From positions 1-64,000 of IMG/VR virus record IMGVR_UViG_3300028800_000090: a stretch of DNA of 64,000 nt; one strand, written 5' to 3'. Under the pieces are notes generated by a model. The model was not told the DNA's origin. It worked only from the letters and a program-made list of their open reading frames with translations, and ran no database searches. Of the stretch, positions 6,386 to 16,247 are shown piece by piece (the stretch's first letter is position 1; each line of letters begins with the position of its first letter). This DNA is from a virus. The position numbers were made by a program, and so were the translations under genes.

Positions 6386-8002
6386 ATGCGCAATCGCATT
6401 CTTGCGTCCATCCTCGGGCTCGTCGGGCTGCTCACGGCTCCGGCAGCCTTCGCCCAGAACTCGGTTAGCCGCACTCCCTTCAATCAGACGCAGTACTATG
6501 CGACCGATTACGCGCAGTGGGCGATCCGCGGCCAGTCGGCAAACACCTACCTGTTCTCCCCTGGCGGGCTATGCAACGCCTCGGCCTCGGGTGGGCAGTT
6601 CTACGTGTTCAACACGAACGCGCCGGTGGCTATCATCGATGCGACCCCGGCAAACTCTGAGATCGTGACGCCCTCGACGGTGACCAATACGGGAAGCCAG
6701 TGCGGATTCACGGCATCGCCTGCGAACAATCACTACTCCTTCAACGTGATTTCCGGTACGGCTGGCCTGCAGGAAGCGATCAACTCGATCTCCGTCCTGC
6801 CGACCAACTACCCGGCGCTGGTCATCCTGGACCGCAACTTCTTCACGACCGCCGCGTCTCTGCCTGGTGCCCCAACGGGAGGCTCGATCGTCGCTTCGGT
6901 CACAGGCACGGCTGGCGTTATCCTCGAAGACGTCACCTCGGCGCCGGCGAAGTACTACGCATGGAATGGAACTGCCTATGTCTCGGTTGGAGCGACTGGT
7001 GCCTTTGCAGCGAACTACAAGGTGACGTCGAACACGGTTCTGACGGTTCCTACGGCAGTCTCGACGGCTGCGGCTACCAATGGGCTACTCACAGCCTCAG
7101 CTACAGGCGGCACCGTCCCGGCCAGCTCAACCTACCGCATGGCGCTGACCTACGTCGACGCAAGCGGCGGTGAGACGCTGATCTCGGTCGATACGGCCTC
7201 GACTGCGACCATCGCCACCAGTGCAGGATCCACCAACTCGATCTCCGTCACTTCGCCGGCAGCTTTGGCTGGGGCGGTGGGGTATCGGGTTTACCTCTCG
7301 GCAGCCAGCGGTGCGGCCGCATCGGAAATCCTCTACACCCCGACCTGCGTCAAGTCGGCGCTGCAAACTCAGTTGCCTGGAGTCTGCGCGATCGGTTCAT
7401 CGGCAACGATCACAGCTATTGTGACGGGGACCGCGACTATCCCGGTGGTTTCAACGGCCTACCCGCGCACAGCCGGGGTTGCGTCGTTCGAATATCCTCC
7501 GTTCACAGCCCTTGGCACGGTGGCGTCGACCGCGACGGGTACTTTGGCGGTCATCAACCTGCCTACCGGCTACCTGAACACGCTGGGTCGCACGCTGACC
7601 TTCTGCGGCAACGGGTACGCGACCAACAACAACACGACTGGAACGATTGCGCTCAATATGGTGGTCGCTTCGGTGCCTGGCGTGACCTCAATCACTCCAT
7701 TCACAGCCTCTTACACCACGGCGACGACTACCGCGGTGCAGGTGCCTCTCGACTTCTGCGTGACCACCACAACGGCGGCAACAGGAACTACGGGTACTCT
7801 CGAGGTGCATGGCTGGGTTACGACTCGGACAGCGACGGCAGCGGCTGGGCAGGCTGGGCAGACGTCGGTGGACAACATCTTTGCGGTGTCGTCTACGGTT
7901 GACCTGACCAAGCAGGATCAGTTGCAGTTCACGATCGTGCCGACCACGACCGGGCTAACGGCTGCGCAGATCCGGCAGTTGACGGTCCAAGTCAGCAACT
8001 AG
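6386..8002 (+). CDS. Exported beta-rich surface/fibre-like protein (538 aa)
   Basis: ATG 6386 has an AAGGAG site nine bases upstream. Residues 1-24 form a Sec signal peptide (hydrophobic LASILGLVGLL, cleavage after PAAFAQ). Residues about 25-215 form a module shared with the gene at 8367. Both contain an aligned pattern of HYSF, SGT/SAT-GLQEA-N, PALVI-like strands, ILxD/E and a final Y-W-G/S-AYV. The remainder is Ala/Thr-rich repeats (residues about 220-540) typical of extended beta fibres. The paralogous module suggests duplication inside this cluster. No catalytic motif is seen. It may be an exported adhesin or a fibre that passes through the periplasm. Confidence 0.65.
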   Translation: MRNRILASILGLVGLLTAPAAFAQNSVSRTPFNQTQYYATDYAQWAIRGQSANTYLFSPGGLCNASASGGQFYVFNTNAPVAIIDATPANSEIVTPSTVTNTGSQCGFTASPANNHYSFNVISGTAGLQEAINSISVLPTNYPALVILDRNFFTTAASLPGAPTGGSIVASVTGTAGVILEDVTSAPAKYYAWNGTAYVSVGATGAFAANYKVTSNTVLTVPTAVSTAAATNGLLTASATGGTVPASSTYRMALTYVDASGGETLISVDTASTATIATSAGSTNSISVTSPAALAGAVGYRVYLSAASGAAASEILYTPTCVKSALQTQLPGVCAIGSSATITAIVTGTATIPVVSTAYPRTAGVASFEYPPFTALGTVASTATGTLAVINLPTGYLNTLGRTLTFCGNGYATNNNTTGTIALNMVVASVPGVTSITPFTASYTTATTTAVQVPLDFCVTTTTAATGTTGTLEVHGWVTTRTATAAAGQAGQTSVDNIFAVSSTVDLTKQDQLQFTIVPTTTGLTAAQIRQLTVQVSN

Positions 8003-8013
8003 CTCACAACCAG

Positions 8014-8041
8014 CCGCGCCCGGCTTTGCCTCCGGGCGCGG
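8014..8041 (+). terminator. Strong GC hairpin after the 6386-8002 gene
   Basis: CCGCGCCCGG at 8014-8023 pairs perfectly with CCGGGCGCGG at 8032-8041 around an eight-base loop. It lies twelve bases after the stop at 8002 and before the next ribosome-binding site. There is no U-run after it, so it is more likely an RNA-stability, processing or weak pausing element than a complete intrinsic terminator. Confidence 0.5.
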
Positions 8042-8063
8042 CAGAATTACCGAGGAAATACCC

Positions 8064-8357
8064 ATGAAAAGCATCGCCCTCTTCTTTGCCCTCAGCCTCT
8101 CCGCCTTTGCGCAGTCAGCCCCCAAGCCAGCCCCGACGCCGCCAGCAGTCGCCGCACCCCAACCCCCGCCCACCCTGACCGAGTTGCAGCAGGCCAAGCT
8201 CGAGAACCTGTCGCTGAAGTTCACCCTACTCCAGCAGCAGCAAGCCCAACTGCAAGGCCAGTATCAGGCGCTGATTCAGTCGATCGTGGCTGAACACCCC
8301 GGATTCCAGTGGGATGCGCAGACCTCGCACCTCGTAGCAGTCCCACCGAAGAAGTAA
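8064..8357 (+). CDS. Small exported Pro-rich/coiled-coil protein (97 aa)
   Basis: ATG 8064 encodes a short Sec signal peptide (MKSIALFFALSLSAFAQS). A Pro/Ala linker follows (PKPAPTPPAVAAPQPPP), then a Gln-rich coiled coil (LTELQQAKLENLSLKFTLLQ and onward). There is no lipobox cysteine, so it is not a lipoprotein spanin. The layout of export signal, proline spacer and helix suggests a periplasmic linker or oligomerisation partner of the large exported proteins on either side. That role is inference only. The gene is only ten bases before the next ORF. Confidence 0.6.
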   Translation: MKSIALFFALSLSAFAQSAPKPAPTPPAVAAPQPPPTLTELQQAKLENLSLKFTLLQQQQAQLQGQYQALIQSIVAEHPGFQWDAQTSHLVAVPPKK

Positions 8358-8366
8358 AGGACGCCC

Positions 8367-11300
8367 ATGAAGAAGCTGCTCGCTATCGCCGTCGTGCTTA
8401 CCACGCTCGGCCTCCACGCGCAGACTCCCCCTGTCATCGGGCCGGCCAACATCGCCAACACCCTCTATGCCGCGAACTTCGCTGGCTGGACCGTGCCGAT
8501 GGGCAACAACGGTCCATTCTCATGGTCCAGCCCGCAGGTTTGCACCTCGGCCAACTCAGGTGGAGTGACGTTCAAGCCTTTTGTGGTCGGCTCGCCCATC
8601 CGGATCAACGACTCGGCCACCCCATCACACAGCGAGAACGTGACGGTTACCGCGGTCTCGATCATTGGGTCCGGCTGCTCAATTACGACGTCGACGCCGG
8701 CCTTCCCGCACTACAGTTTCTTCCTGAGCTCGGCCACATCCGGGCTGCAAGAGGCTTTGAACTACTCGCTACAGACCTTTGGCACCACCAACCCGGCAAG
8801 CCTGGTCATCGTGACCCCAGCATTCCTGGGCACGACAAGCACAATCACCTCTTCCGCAGGCTCGGCCGCAATCGGCATCCTGGATGAACGTGTTGCTTGC
8901 CCAATCGCCTACTCATGGTCGGGGAGTGCTTACGTGGGGACTAGCCTCTGTGGCGCTGGTAACGGCATCACCGCACTCACTGGGGATGTAACTGCAATGG
9001 GGCCAGGCAGCGCGCTAGCAACGCTGGCTTCCACTACGGTCACTCCCGGCAGCTATACAAACGCAGACATTACGGTGGACGCGAAGGGGAGAATCACAGC
9101 CGCGGCAAACGGCGCCAGCAGCGGGGGCACAATCGTTGCCTCCCTGGAGTTTCAGATTCCCTACTACAGCCTCTCGGGGACGCACCAGACAGTCACCGGA
9201 GACCCGAACTTTACGACGGATGGGAACGGCAACGTCACCGCAAAGAGTGGCGTGTACAACGGAACCGGAACCCCTCTTTCAATTCCTGCAAACGGTACAG
9301 TAACGCCCGCAGCAGGGGTGGCTGGGCTGGGCACGGATGATATGGGAAATTGGGTGCGCTCGAACAATGGGGGCGCTCCTTCAATCATGGCGGGACTTGA
9401 TACGTTCGCCGCTCCTCCTGCGATCGGGAACACGACCGGAGCGCCTGAATTGCGCGTCACGGCGACCAATTATCCCTACACCGGGTCTAACTTCTGGACG
9501 GCGCAGACCACGAGGTGCAGCCAAACACTTCTGCCTGATGATCCCGGTGCTGTCGGCGAAGGAAGCATCTGCATCACCATCTCACAAGACAACAGTTACA
9601 ACCCCGGATGGATGTATGGATCGCCGGGAACAGGCAGTGACGTTGCAGGTTTTGGGCATGGCACCCTTTCGGTGTTCCCAGTCAATAGCTACAGCAATGG
9701 CATCGATCAGGGGTTCGGGTTCTACGGAAATTACTTCAAGGCCGGGGATGTGCAGCTTGAGAGCCTTATTGGATATTTCAAACCTGCGGCTATCGCTGGA
9801 TCAGATGAAGGCGTCGTTCTGAATCGTTCCGTGATGTCGGAAGTCGATCCTTACACCGGAACAGTTGTCTCGACCACCGATGGAACGGGATACAAGAATG
9901 TCGTCCTGACATGCACAGCGAACTGCGCCGATATTGGACTGAACTCCCCGCTTATCGACACAACCAGCCCAGTCAGCGATACGGCTACCTACGTATCAAC
10001 GGGCACTTACGGCAACAACATCACCCTGACGACGACCTCAGTAACTTCCTCGATCACTGGAACGCTGGCAGCGGATATTGACGTTCCACGCACAGTTGGA
10101 AATTCTACCGGACGCCTTTCTGCGGGGACGGTGACGATCAACTTCAATGTGACGGGTGGCAGCCCAATCACTACCTCCACAACCTGTTCGATCATGGGGC
10201 CAGCGTTCTTTGAGACAGTGATTCCTTCGGCGGTGGGGAGCCTGGGTGGAGGAGTTCAGTCTGTCACGGCAACCTACCACTACTCACACTCAAGCGGCGC
10301 GACGTTCTATTGCGGAGGATCGGCAGGGCAATACATCGAAGAAACCGAATACAGTGTGGGCGCGAAGCGGTACGTTGAGAACATCTACGGTTCAGTATCC
10401 CCACACACTCTTCTCGTCGGGCATCAGATTCCGAACGCAGCGCAGTCGGTCTTTCCAACCACCGGAAGCCATGCGGTGAATATATATCCCGGCGGGGAAG
10501 TGGTTGGAGTGCTGAATCCTTCGAACTCGACTCCTGACGGAGCCTATCTTGCAGTTGAAATGACGGGTGCCGCATGGACTCCGACCGACACGGTAGAGAA
10601 CGTCAACAACATCGCGGCGGGATACGTTTGGGAGTTTTTCGGCGCGGGCGGCTTTCCAATCGACAATCCATTTGCATCTCGCATCGGACACTTGGACGAA
10701 TGGACCGGCTATGGCGGAGGCCAGGCCGAAGGTAACGGAGTCTGGGAATTTATCAATTGGAACACGACATCTGGATATTCGGGGGCTGGGGGAAATGAGA
10801 GCGCCCCCTACTTGATTCGCGTCCGTGGCGCTGTTGCCAATGGAATAGCATTTGATTTTCCTCCCCTTATATCTGGCAACAAAGGAACAGGCAATGGCGA
10901 TGGCTATTTACTCTCCATTGCAAATGGTCCTGTCGCAGGAGCGAGCAGTATAGAGGGGATTTTTAGCCAAGGGGATGCGGCGGGACAGTTCACCTATGAC
11001 CACGCAACGAGTAAGTTCAACTTCGCTGCATCTGATTTGACATTGAACGGCAACTCAGTCCTAACCACAGCATCTCCAGTGCTGACAGGAACGGGAACCA
11101 CAGATTGTCTCTCAAAATGGTCCGGTGCCAGTGCGCTAACTGATTCGCACATTTGTGAGTCTGGGGGGAATCTCAACGCCTCGGAGCAGGTTTCAATTTC
11201 CACTTCCACCCCAATCGCTCTTTCGCTGGCAACTTCAGCGACAAACTACTCCGGCATTGCGATTAACAATACCTCTGGAGGCGGCGACTACTGGTGGCTG

Positions 11301-11879
11301 ATTACCCGCGGCTCGAGTGTGTCTGTACCTGGGATTCTGGAATTTTTCGACGTATCGAAGGGATACAGTCTTGCTCAGGACGGGAATGGTACTGCTTACG
11401 TTCCGTCGATAGGATTCTTGGGGTTCTCAGGCGCTACAAACCCGGCTGATGCTCCTTGCGACACCGGATTTTCGCGTGACTCTGGTGGTGTGATCGACGT
11501 AGGGAATTGTACGGCAGGCAACAAGAGTGGCACGCTGAACGCAGCCAATGTCACCGCCAGCGCAACCGTACAGGGCTTGCAGGTCATCGCCACCTCCAAC
11601 TTCACCGCGACCGCCGCACCTCTGAGCGTGGCGTGCAGCACTTCGGGAAATATTCTGTGGTCTGCGCCTGAACGCGGGGCTTCAGATCAGAAAGTGATCA
11701 TCTACTTCAACGCCTGCCTCGGAACGGCGACGATCACATTTCCGGGGACGTATGCACAGACACCTGGCATCTACCCATCCTCGGCGACCACGGCAGGACT
11801 GGTAACGACTCTCAGCACCTCCTCAGCAACAGTGACGGGCGCGACCACAACCGGATTCTTATTCTTGGAAGGGTTCTAG
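8367..11879 (+). CDS. Large exported fibre/adhesin-like protein (1170 aa)
   Basis: ATG 8367 encodes a Sec signal peptide (MKKLLAIAVVLTTLGLHAQT). Residues about 20-195 repeat the module found in the 6386 gene (HYSF, then TSGLQEALNYSLQTFG). At about 233-246, TVDAKGRITAAANG is a tail-fibre-type repeat. The rest is a long Gly/Ser/Thr-rich beta protein with aromatic residues. The C-terminal 120 residues (ATITFPGTYAQTPGIY region) resemble knob-like domains of fibres. No catalytic motif is recognised. Its TAG overlaps the GTG of the next gene (TAGTGA frame sharing), so the two are translationally coupled. Either a receptor-binding fibre with an export signal or a surface adhesin. Confidence 0.65.
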   Translation: MKKLLAIAVVLTTLGLHAQTPPVIGPANIANTLYAANFAGWTVPMGNNGPFSWSSPQVCTSANSGGVTFKPFVVGSPIRINDSATPSHSENVTVTAVSIIGSGCSITTSTPAFPHYSFFLSSATSGLQEALNYSLQTFGTTNPASLVIVTPAFLGTTSTITSSAGSAAIGILDERVACPIAYSWSGSAYVGTSLCGAGNGITALTGDVTAMGPGSALATLASTTVTPGSYTNADITVDAKGRITAAANGASSGGTIVASLEFQIPYYSLSGTHQTVTGDPNFTTDGNGNVTAKSGVYNGTGTPLSIPANGTVTPAAGVAGLGTDDMGNWVRSNNGGAPSIMAGLDTFAAPPAIGNTTGAPELRVTATNYPYTGSNFWTAQTTRCSQTLLPDDPGAVGEGSICITISQDNSYNPGWMYGSPGTGSDVAGFGHGTLSVFPVNSYSNGIDQGFGFYGNYFKAGDVQLESLIGYFKPAAIAGSDEGVVLNRSVMSEVDPYTGTVVSTTDGTGYKNVVLTCTANCADIGLNSPLIDTTSPVSDTATYVSTGTYGNNITLTTTSVTSSITGTLAADIDVPRTVGNSTGRLSAGTVTINFNVTGGSPITTSTTCSIMGPAFFETVIPSAVGSLGGGVQSVTATYHYSHSSGATFYCGGSAGQYIEETEYSVGAKRYVENIYGSVSPHTLLVGHQIPNAAQSVFPTTGSHAVNIYPGGEVVGVLNPSNSTPDGAYLAVEMTGAAWTPTDTVENVNNIAAGYVWEFFGAGGFPIDNPFASRIGHLDEWTGYGGGQAEGNGVWEFINWNTTSGYSGAGGNESAPYLIRVRGAVANGIAFDFPPLISGNKGTGNGDGYLLSIANGPVAGASSIEGIFSQGDAAGQFTYDHATSKFNFAASDLTLNGNSVLTTASPVLTGTGTTDCLSKWSGASALTDSHICESGGNLNASEQVSISTSTPIALSLATSATNYSGIAINNTSGGGDYWWLITRGSSVSVPGILEFFDVSKGYSLAQDGNGTAYVPSIGFLGFSGATNPADAPCDTGFSRDSGGVIDVGNCTAGNKSGTLNAANVTASATVQGLQVIATSNFTATAAPLSVACSTSGNILWSAPERGASDQKVIIYFNACLGTATITFPGTYAQTPGIYPSSATTAGLVTTLSTSSATVTGATTTGFLFLEGF

Positions 11880-14800
11880 TGAGACTCATCGCCCGCATCC
11901 TCGGAACTGCGTTGCTCCTGCTGTACGCGGTGGGCGGGTTTGCGCAGACTGCTGTCGTCCTGCAGCAAGCCCCATCCAGCGGGGATGGTGTGTTTGTTGC
12001 GACCTTGCCAAGCCACACGGCGGGCGGGATGTCATGCGTTAAGTATTGGGACAACGGCGGCACCCCTCCTCCTGATCCCACAAACACCGCGGGCTTTGTA
12101 TGGACTTCACCGTTGGGATATGCCAATGGGAAGGAGATTTGGTGCGCACCCAAAACCGCCTATGGGTCTGCGGACACGGTGACGGTTGCATCCAGCGCAT
12201 ACCACGGCCAAATCATCTTCGCCGATTACTCTCTCGTCACAGCCTCGGACGGGAGTGCAACCGACACAGGCAATGGCACGACCCCGTTGGTCAGCTTTGC
12301 GATCAGCGGCAGCAACGACATCGTTATCGCTCTGTGCAGCACAGGCAACGGCGACGGGGTTCCGGGGGCTGGGTACACCGCCTTCACAGGGTTTGGGACG
12401 GGCTACTTTATAGCAGAGTACGGCACGACCTCAACCGGGCCTGCGGTCGCCACCTGCACCCAGGGCTACGCTAGTTGGAGTATTTATGCTCTTGCACTGT
12501 CAGCTCCAGGAGGCACACCGACTGCTGCGACTCCAACTTTCTCTCCGGCGGCGGGGACGTATAGTTCTACGCAGTCGGTGGCGATCTCGACTTCAACCAG
12601 TGGGGCGACGATCTGCTACACCTCGGACGGCTCAACACCCACAGCAGATGGGGCAGGCACCTGCACGCATGGAACGACCTACACGACGGCTGTATCTGTG
12701 GCAACCACCCTGACCCTCAAGGCGATAGCGTCAAAGAGCGGCTATACCGATTCAGGCGTTGCCTCCGCCCTCTACACGATCACTGCGCCGTCGATTGTAA
12801 TGACCCCGAACGTGCCTACCTATAACTTCCAAGTCCTGCCGGGTTCGACGCGCCAGATCAGCACGCAGATAGGCAACGGATCGGCTACCCCCTGCGGACC
12901 GGGCACAACCCCATCCTGCGTGGGAACTGTGGACTGGTCGGTTGTATCGGGAAGCGCGACCTTTACCGACCCAACCCACACCGCAGTCTCCTCGATCACA
13001 GGCGGACTGGCGACGATCCTGGTCAACATCGGCGCCACGACAGGAAGCTGCTCCATCACCGGAAGCGCGATCGGCACTTACGGGGTTACGTCCACGACGA
13101 CGGCCACGGTGCGAGCGACTTCCACCGATGATCCCACGCAACACGCTGACTTCCTTTTCAACGTTTGCGCCCAGACCACAACGGTAATCGTCGCGCCAGC
13201 CTACCAGCAGGCATTCCAAGGGCAGAAGATGACCTTGCAGTCGTGGGTTACTGGAGATACGGACGAAACCGGAACCTGGAGCATCCTCACCCAGCCCGGA
13301 GGCGGGGATGGGGCTTTGGCTGACACCGGCAACCGGGACGCACAATTCTCCGCCACCGTGACGGGACGCTACGTCATCAAGTACACGTCGCACTCGGACG
13401 CCAGCAAGAATGCAACCGGAATCGTCTATGTCTCGCCCAACCCTCTCCCCAGCTACGCAGTCACCCCACAGGGCACCCAGCCCCGCGAATGTTACGTCGA
13501 TCCCGCGCTGACTGGGGGAGATTACGAAGTCGGCCCCGGCCAAGCCTACACGACCATCCAATCGACTCCTGCGGCGAACACTCTGGCGGCTGGCTCAATC
13601 ATTCGCATTCATCCCGGCACCTATGCGGAGTATTACCAGATCCACAACTCTGGCACGGCAACTCAGCCAATGATCGTCTGCGGCGTGGCTGATACGGACG
13701 GGACTCTTCCGGTTGTCACAGGAAACAACGCCACCGGGCAGGCGGGAACATCGATCTATGCTGCGGCGGGGTGGGGCGTTCTCTCCCTCTGGGCAGGTGG
13801 TTATGGCAGTGGCACTCCCTATGGGTACTGGCAGGCGGGTTCAGCGGGACCATCCTACGTCTCTATCACTGGCCTGCACGTCATGGATGCGACCCCAGCC
13901 TTTACTTACACGCAGCCCGGTGGAGTGGCGGCAGGATGCCAAGGCTCTGGGCCGTCCTTGACCACCTGCAACTACATCGTTGGGGCTTCGGCCATCAACC
14001 TGCGTGGCGGGTCGTATATCGACATCGCCGGGGTTGAGATGGACACCGCTACCAACGGCATCTTTACCGCGACGAACACGAACAACGGATGGGCTAACGT
14101 CACGCAGGAGGTGACAGTAAGTGGCAGCCATATTACGAACTCTGGCTGGGCGACCGACTACACCGAGCACCAAGCTTATCTTCAGAGCTTCTACATGCTG
14201 TTCGAGGGCAATCTGGTAGACAACTACCTCAGCACGGCGGCGGGAAGTGAAATCAAATGGCGCGGACTCGAAGGCATCTTCCGCTACAACAATCTTGGCA
14301 CAGGCCCGCAGCGAGACTTTGATCTCGTTGAAAATCAGGACGGCGGGACGTACATGAATTTCGAGTGGTATCTCAGTAACCCCGGCCAGACCAACTGCGC
14401 TCAATCGCTCTATTGTCTGGGCGACACAGCCGGAGCGAACATCGTTGCTGGCTACCAGGAGTCACAACAGAAAGACTTCGTTTATGGCAACGCCATCTTC
14501 GGAGCCTCCGCCGTCTATCAGATTCATTATGCCGAGGATCACGATTCAGGCATGAGCGACCGCAACGGGACGCTCTACTTCTACTCGAACACGCTGGACA
14601 ATGCGCAAGTGGTGTTTGATCAGGGCAGCGGGGGAGGCTACAACCCGATCCTCACCCAGCGATTTGATGCGCGGAATAACATCCTTTGGCCTTCAGGCAC
14701 GGTTCCCGGCGTGGCTTTCAACAGGAATGAGATGATCATCCTGAATCCGACCACGAACCTGATGCGGACGAGCAGCTTCTCAATCACTACACCCATCACC

Positions 14801-15442
14801 GGAGGCAGCTATTCAGGCCACACGGCGAACGGCTGGAACGCGGGATGCGACTACACCTGCTTCTGGCCGCTGACGAACCCGATCAATCCGCACCTGTACG
14901 GCCTGACGAATGCGAACTATCTCTCGACGGCAACCCAGCCGTACGATGGCACGACGCTGATCCCTCCGGGCGGAAGCGCAGCAATCGGGGCAGGGACGCC
15001 CTTGAGTGGCGTTCTGGCTACAATGCCGGTCCGGTGGCAGTGGAACGTAGCGACGGGCAGCCTGACGCCACGGCTGTACCCTCTGACGATTGGGGCGGAG
15101 GATCAGGCGGGCAGCACCCCCACGGCAGCCACGCCAACCTTTAGCCCGGTCGCCGGCACCTACACGGGCACACAGAGCGTCACGACCTCGACTTCGACCA
15201 GCGCGTGCAGTGCGTACCTCTACACCGGAACGACCAACCCGCCGACCGTCAACACGAACACGATCAGCGTTGCGGCCTCCGAGACGGTCTATTCGTACGT
15301 GCACAGCTGCCCAGGGTATCTCGATTCAGCCATAGCTTCGGCTGCCTACACGATTACGGCTCCCAGCAGTCCGCAGCTCACCATAGGCGGGCATGGGGTG
15401 ACGATCAATCGCGGGTGCGTCATGACGGTGACGTGCCCATGA
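11879..15442 (+). CDS. Exported beta-helix protein with two chitobiase C-terminal-like domains (1187 aa)
   Basis: GTG 11879 overlaps the previous stop. Residues 1-22 form a signal peptide (ARILGTALLLLYAVGGFAQT). A CHB_HEX_C/Fn3-associated domain follows at about 214-305 (PTAATPTFSPAAGTYSSTQS, then CYTSDGSTPTADG). A second copy closes the protein at about 1081-1170 (PTAATPTFSPVAGTYTGTQS). Between them, about 330-520 is Ig-like. About 535-1070 has the rhythm of a right-handed parallel beta-helix (pectate-lyase-like: AYTTIQSTPAANTL, SIIRIHPGTYAEYYQI). Beta-helix folds in phages often bind or cut polysaccharide, so a depolymerase or sugar-binding role is possible. No catalytic residues are assigned. 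The CHB_HEX_C plus beta-helix plan is typical of acidobacterial secreted proteins. Confidence 0.7.
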   Translation: MRLIARILGTALLLLYAVGGFAQTAVVLQQAPSSGDGVFVATLPSHTAGGMSCVKYWDNGGTPPPDPTNTAGFVWTSPLGYANGKEIWCAPKTAYGSADTVTVASSAYHGQIIFADYSLVTASDGSATDTGNGTTPLVSFAISGSNDIVIALCSTGNGDGVPGAGYTAFTGFGTGYFIAEYGTTSTGPAVATCTQGYASWSIYALALSAPGGTPTAATPTFSPAAGTYSSTQSVAISTSTSGATICYTSDGSTPTADGAGTCTHGTTYTTAVSVATTLTLKAIASKSGYTDSGVASALYTITAPSIVMTPNVPTYNFQVLPGSTRQISTQIGNGSATPCGPGTTPSCVGTVDWSVVSGSATFTDPTHTAVSSITGGLATILVNIGATTGSCSITGSAIGTYGVTSTTTATVRATSTDDPTQHADFLFNVCAQTTTVIVAPAYQQAFQGQKMTLQSWVTGDTDETGTWSILTQPGGGDGALADTGNRDAQFSATVTGRYVIKYTSHSDASKNATGIVYVSPNPLPSYAVTPQGTQPRECYVDPALTGGDYEVGPGQAYTTIQSTPAANTLAAGSIIRIHPGTYAEYYQIHNSGTATQPMIVCGVADTDGTLPVVTGNNATGQAGTSIYAAAGWGVLSLWAGGYGSGTPYGYWQAGSAGPSYVSITGLHVMDATPAFTYTQPGGVAAGCQGSGPSLTTCNYIVGASAINLRGGSYIDIAGVEMDTATNGIFTATNTNNGWANVTQEVTVSGSHITNSGWATDYTEHQAYLQSFYMLFEGNLVDNYLSTAAGSEIKWRGLEGIFRYNNLGTGPQRDFDLVENQDGGTYMNFEWYLSNPGQTNCAQSLYCLGDTAGANIVAGYQESQQKDFVYGNAIFGASAVYQIHYAEDHDSGMSDRNGTLYFYSNTLDNAQVVFDQGSGGGYNPILTQRFDARNNILWPSGTVPGVAFNRNEMIILNPTTNLMRTSSFSITTPITGGSYSGHTANGWNAGCDYTCFWPLTNPINPHLYGLTNANYLSTATQPYDGTTLIPPGGSAAIGAGTPLSGVLATMPVRWQWNVATGSLTPRLYPLTIGAEDQAGSTPTAATPTFSPVAGTYTGTQSVTTSTSTSACSAYLYTGTTNPPTVNTNTISVAASETVYSYVHSCPGYLDSAIASAAYTITAPSSPQLTIGGHGVTINRGCVMTVTCP

Positions 15443-15912
15443 ACTTTACAAAAGAACAAACCGAAGCGATGTGCGTCAAGTACGGGCCCCAGGTCGGACC
15501 GCTGCCGGCTGGCGTCGACGGCACTCAACTCTTGTGGGGGATGGTAGGAACCGAATCATCCTTCGGAACCGACTGTACTCCGCGGCATGAGCCAGCCTTT
15601 GATGTTGGGGGACGGTACGGCAGCAGCCCGGTTATGGTGGCACTTCTGGCGAAGTATGGTCCTGCGGCCGCTTGCTCGTACGGACCTCTTCAGATCATGC
15701 TCTGCAACGCGACGGGAGCATCTCCGCAGGACTTTGATACTCTCGACCAGGCATTTCAATTGACACTACCTTTCCTCAACTCGCGGCTACGTAGATTCAA
15801 GCCGCAGAGTCTTGCGGAGATCGGGGAAATCTGGAACGCAGGCTCTATCCGGCCAGATCCCACTTACGTAGCAAAATTGCAGAGCAACTACGTTGTACCA
15901 ATGGGAGAATAA
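15439..15912 (+). CDS. Lysozyme/transglycosylase-like endolysin
   Basis: Starts by ATGA overlap with the large exported gene. The 157-residue protein has a goose-lysozyme/SLT-like pattern: catalytic Glu39 in WGMVGTESSFG, then RHEPAFD (residues 49-55) and SYGPLQIMLCNATG (80-93). ESSFG followed later by GPLQI is the usual signature of phage muramidases and soluble transglycosylases. There is no signal peptide, so it would need a holin to reach the wall. It is followed by two membrane-protein genes and a papain-fold gene, which supports a lysis module. The exact bond cleaved is inferred from the family. Confidence 0.75.
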   Translation: MNFTKEQTEAMCVKYGPQVGPLPAGVDGTQLLWGMVGTESSFGTDCTPRHEPAFDVGGRYGSSPVMVALLAKYGPAAACSYGPLQIMLCNATGASPQDFDTLDQAFQLTLPFLNSRLRRFKPQSLAEIGEIWNAGSIRPDPTYVAKLQSNYVVPMGE

Positions 15913-15917
15913 GCGAA

Positions 15918-16244
15918 ATGGCGGATTGCGCGGGCTATGATGCACGCTGGCACGAAGACTTGGGGGCACAAGTGGAAAAACACCACGAGGCTATCCACGG
16001 CAACGGCGACTTAGGACTAAAGACCAGGGTTAGCACAATCGAAACCTACATCGCCGACCGCAAGCACGACCGTATGTGGCTGATGGGCATTCTGGCGGGG
16101 ATTCTCGTTCTCCTGGGGCATCAACTCATCAACGACTTCATGGGGCGCTTCCAACTTGTTGCGCCGCAGGTCACGCAGACCTCGACCAGCACTGTAACCG
16201 ATACGACCAGCACGACCAAGACGCAGAAGCCAACAGGGAGGTAG
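15918..16244 (+). CDS. Single-TM protein, possible holin accessory
   Basis: 108 residues. The cytoplasmic-type N-terminus has many His residues (HEDLGAQVEKHHEAIHGNG). One membrane helix, MWLMGILAGILVLLGHQLI, follows at about residues 54-72, then a Thr/Ser-rich outer tail (TSTSTVTDTTSTTKT). Its position directly after the endolysin gene and before a two-helix protein suggests a lysis role, but no specific holin family is recognised. Confidence 0.55.
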   Translation: MADCAGYDARWHEDLGAQVEKHHEAIHGNGDLGLKTRVSTIETYIADRKHDRMWLMGILAGILVLLGHQLINDFMGRFQLVAPQVTQTSTSTVTDTTSTTKTQKPTGR

Positions 16245-16247
16245 AAG

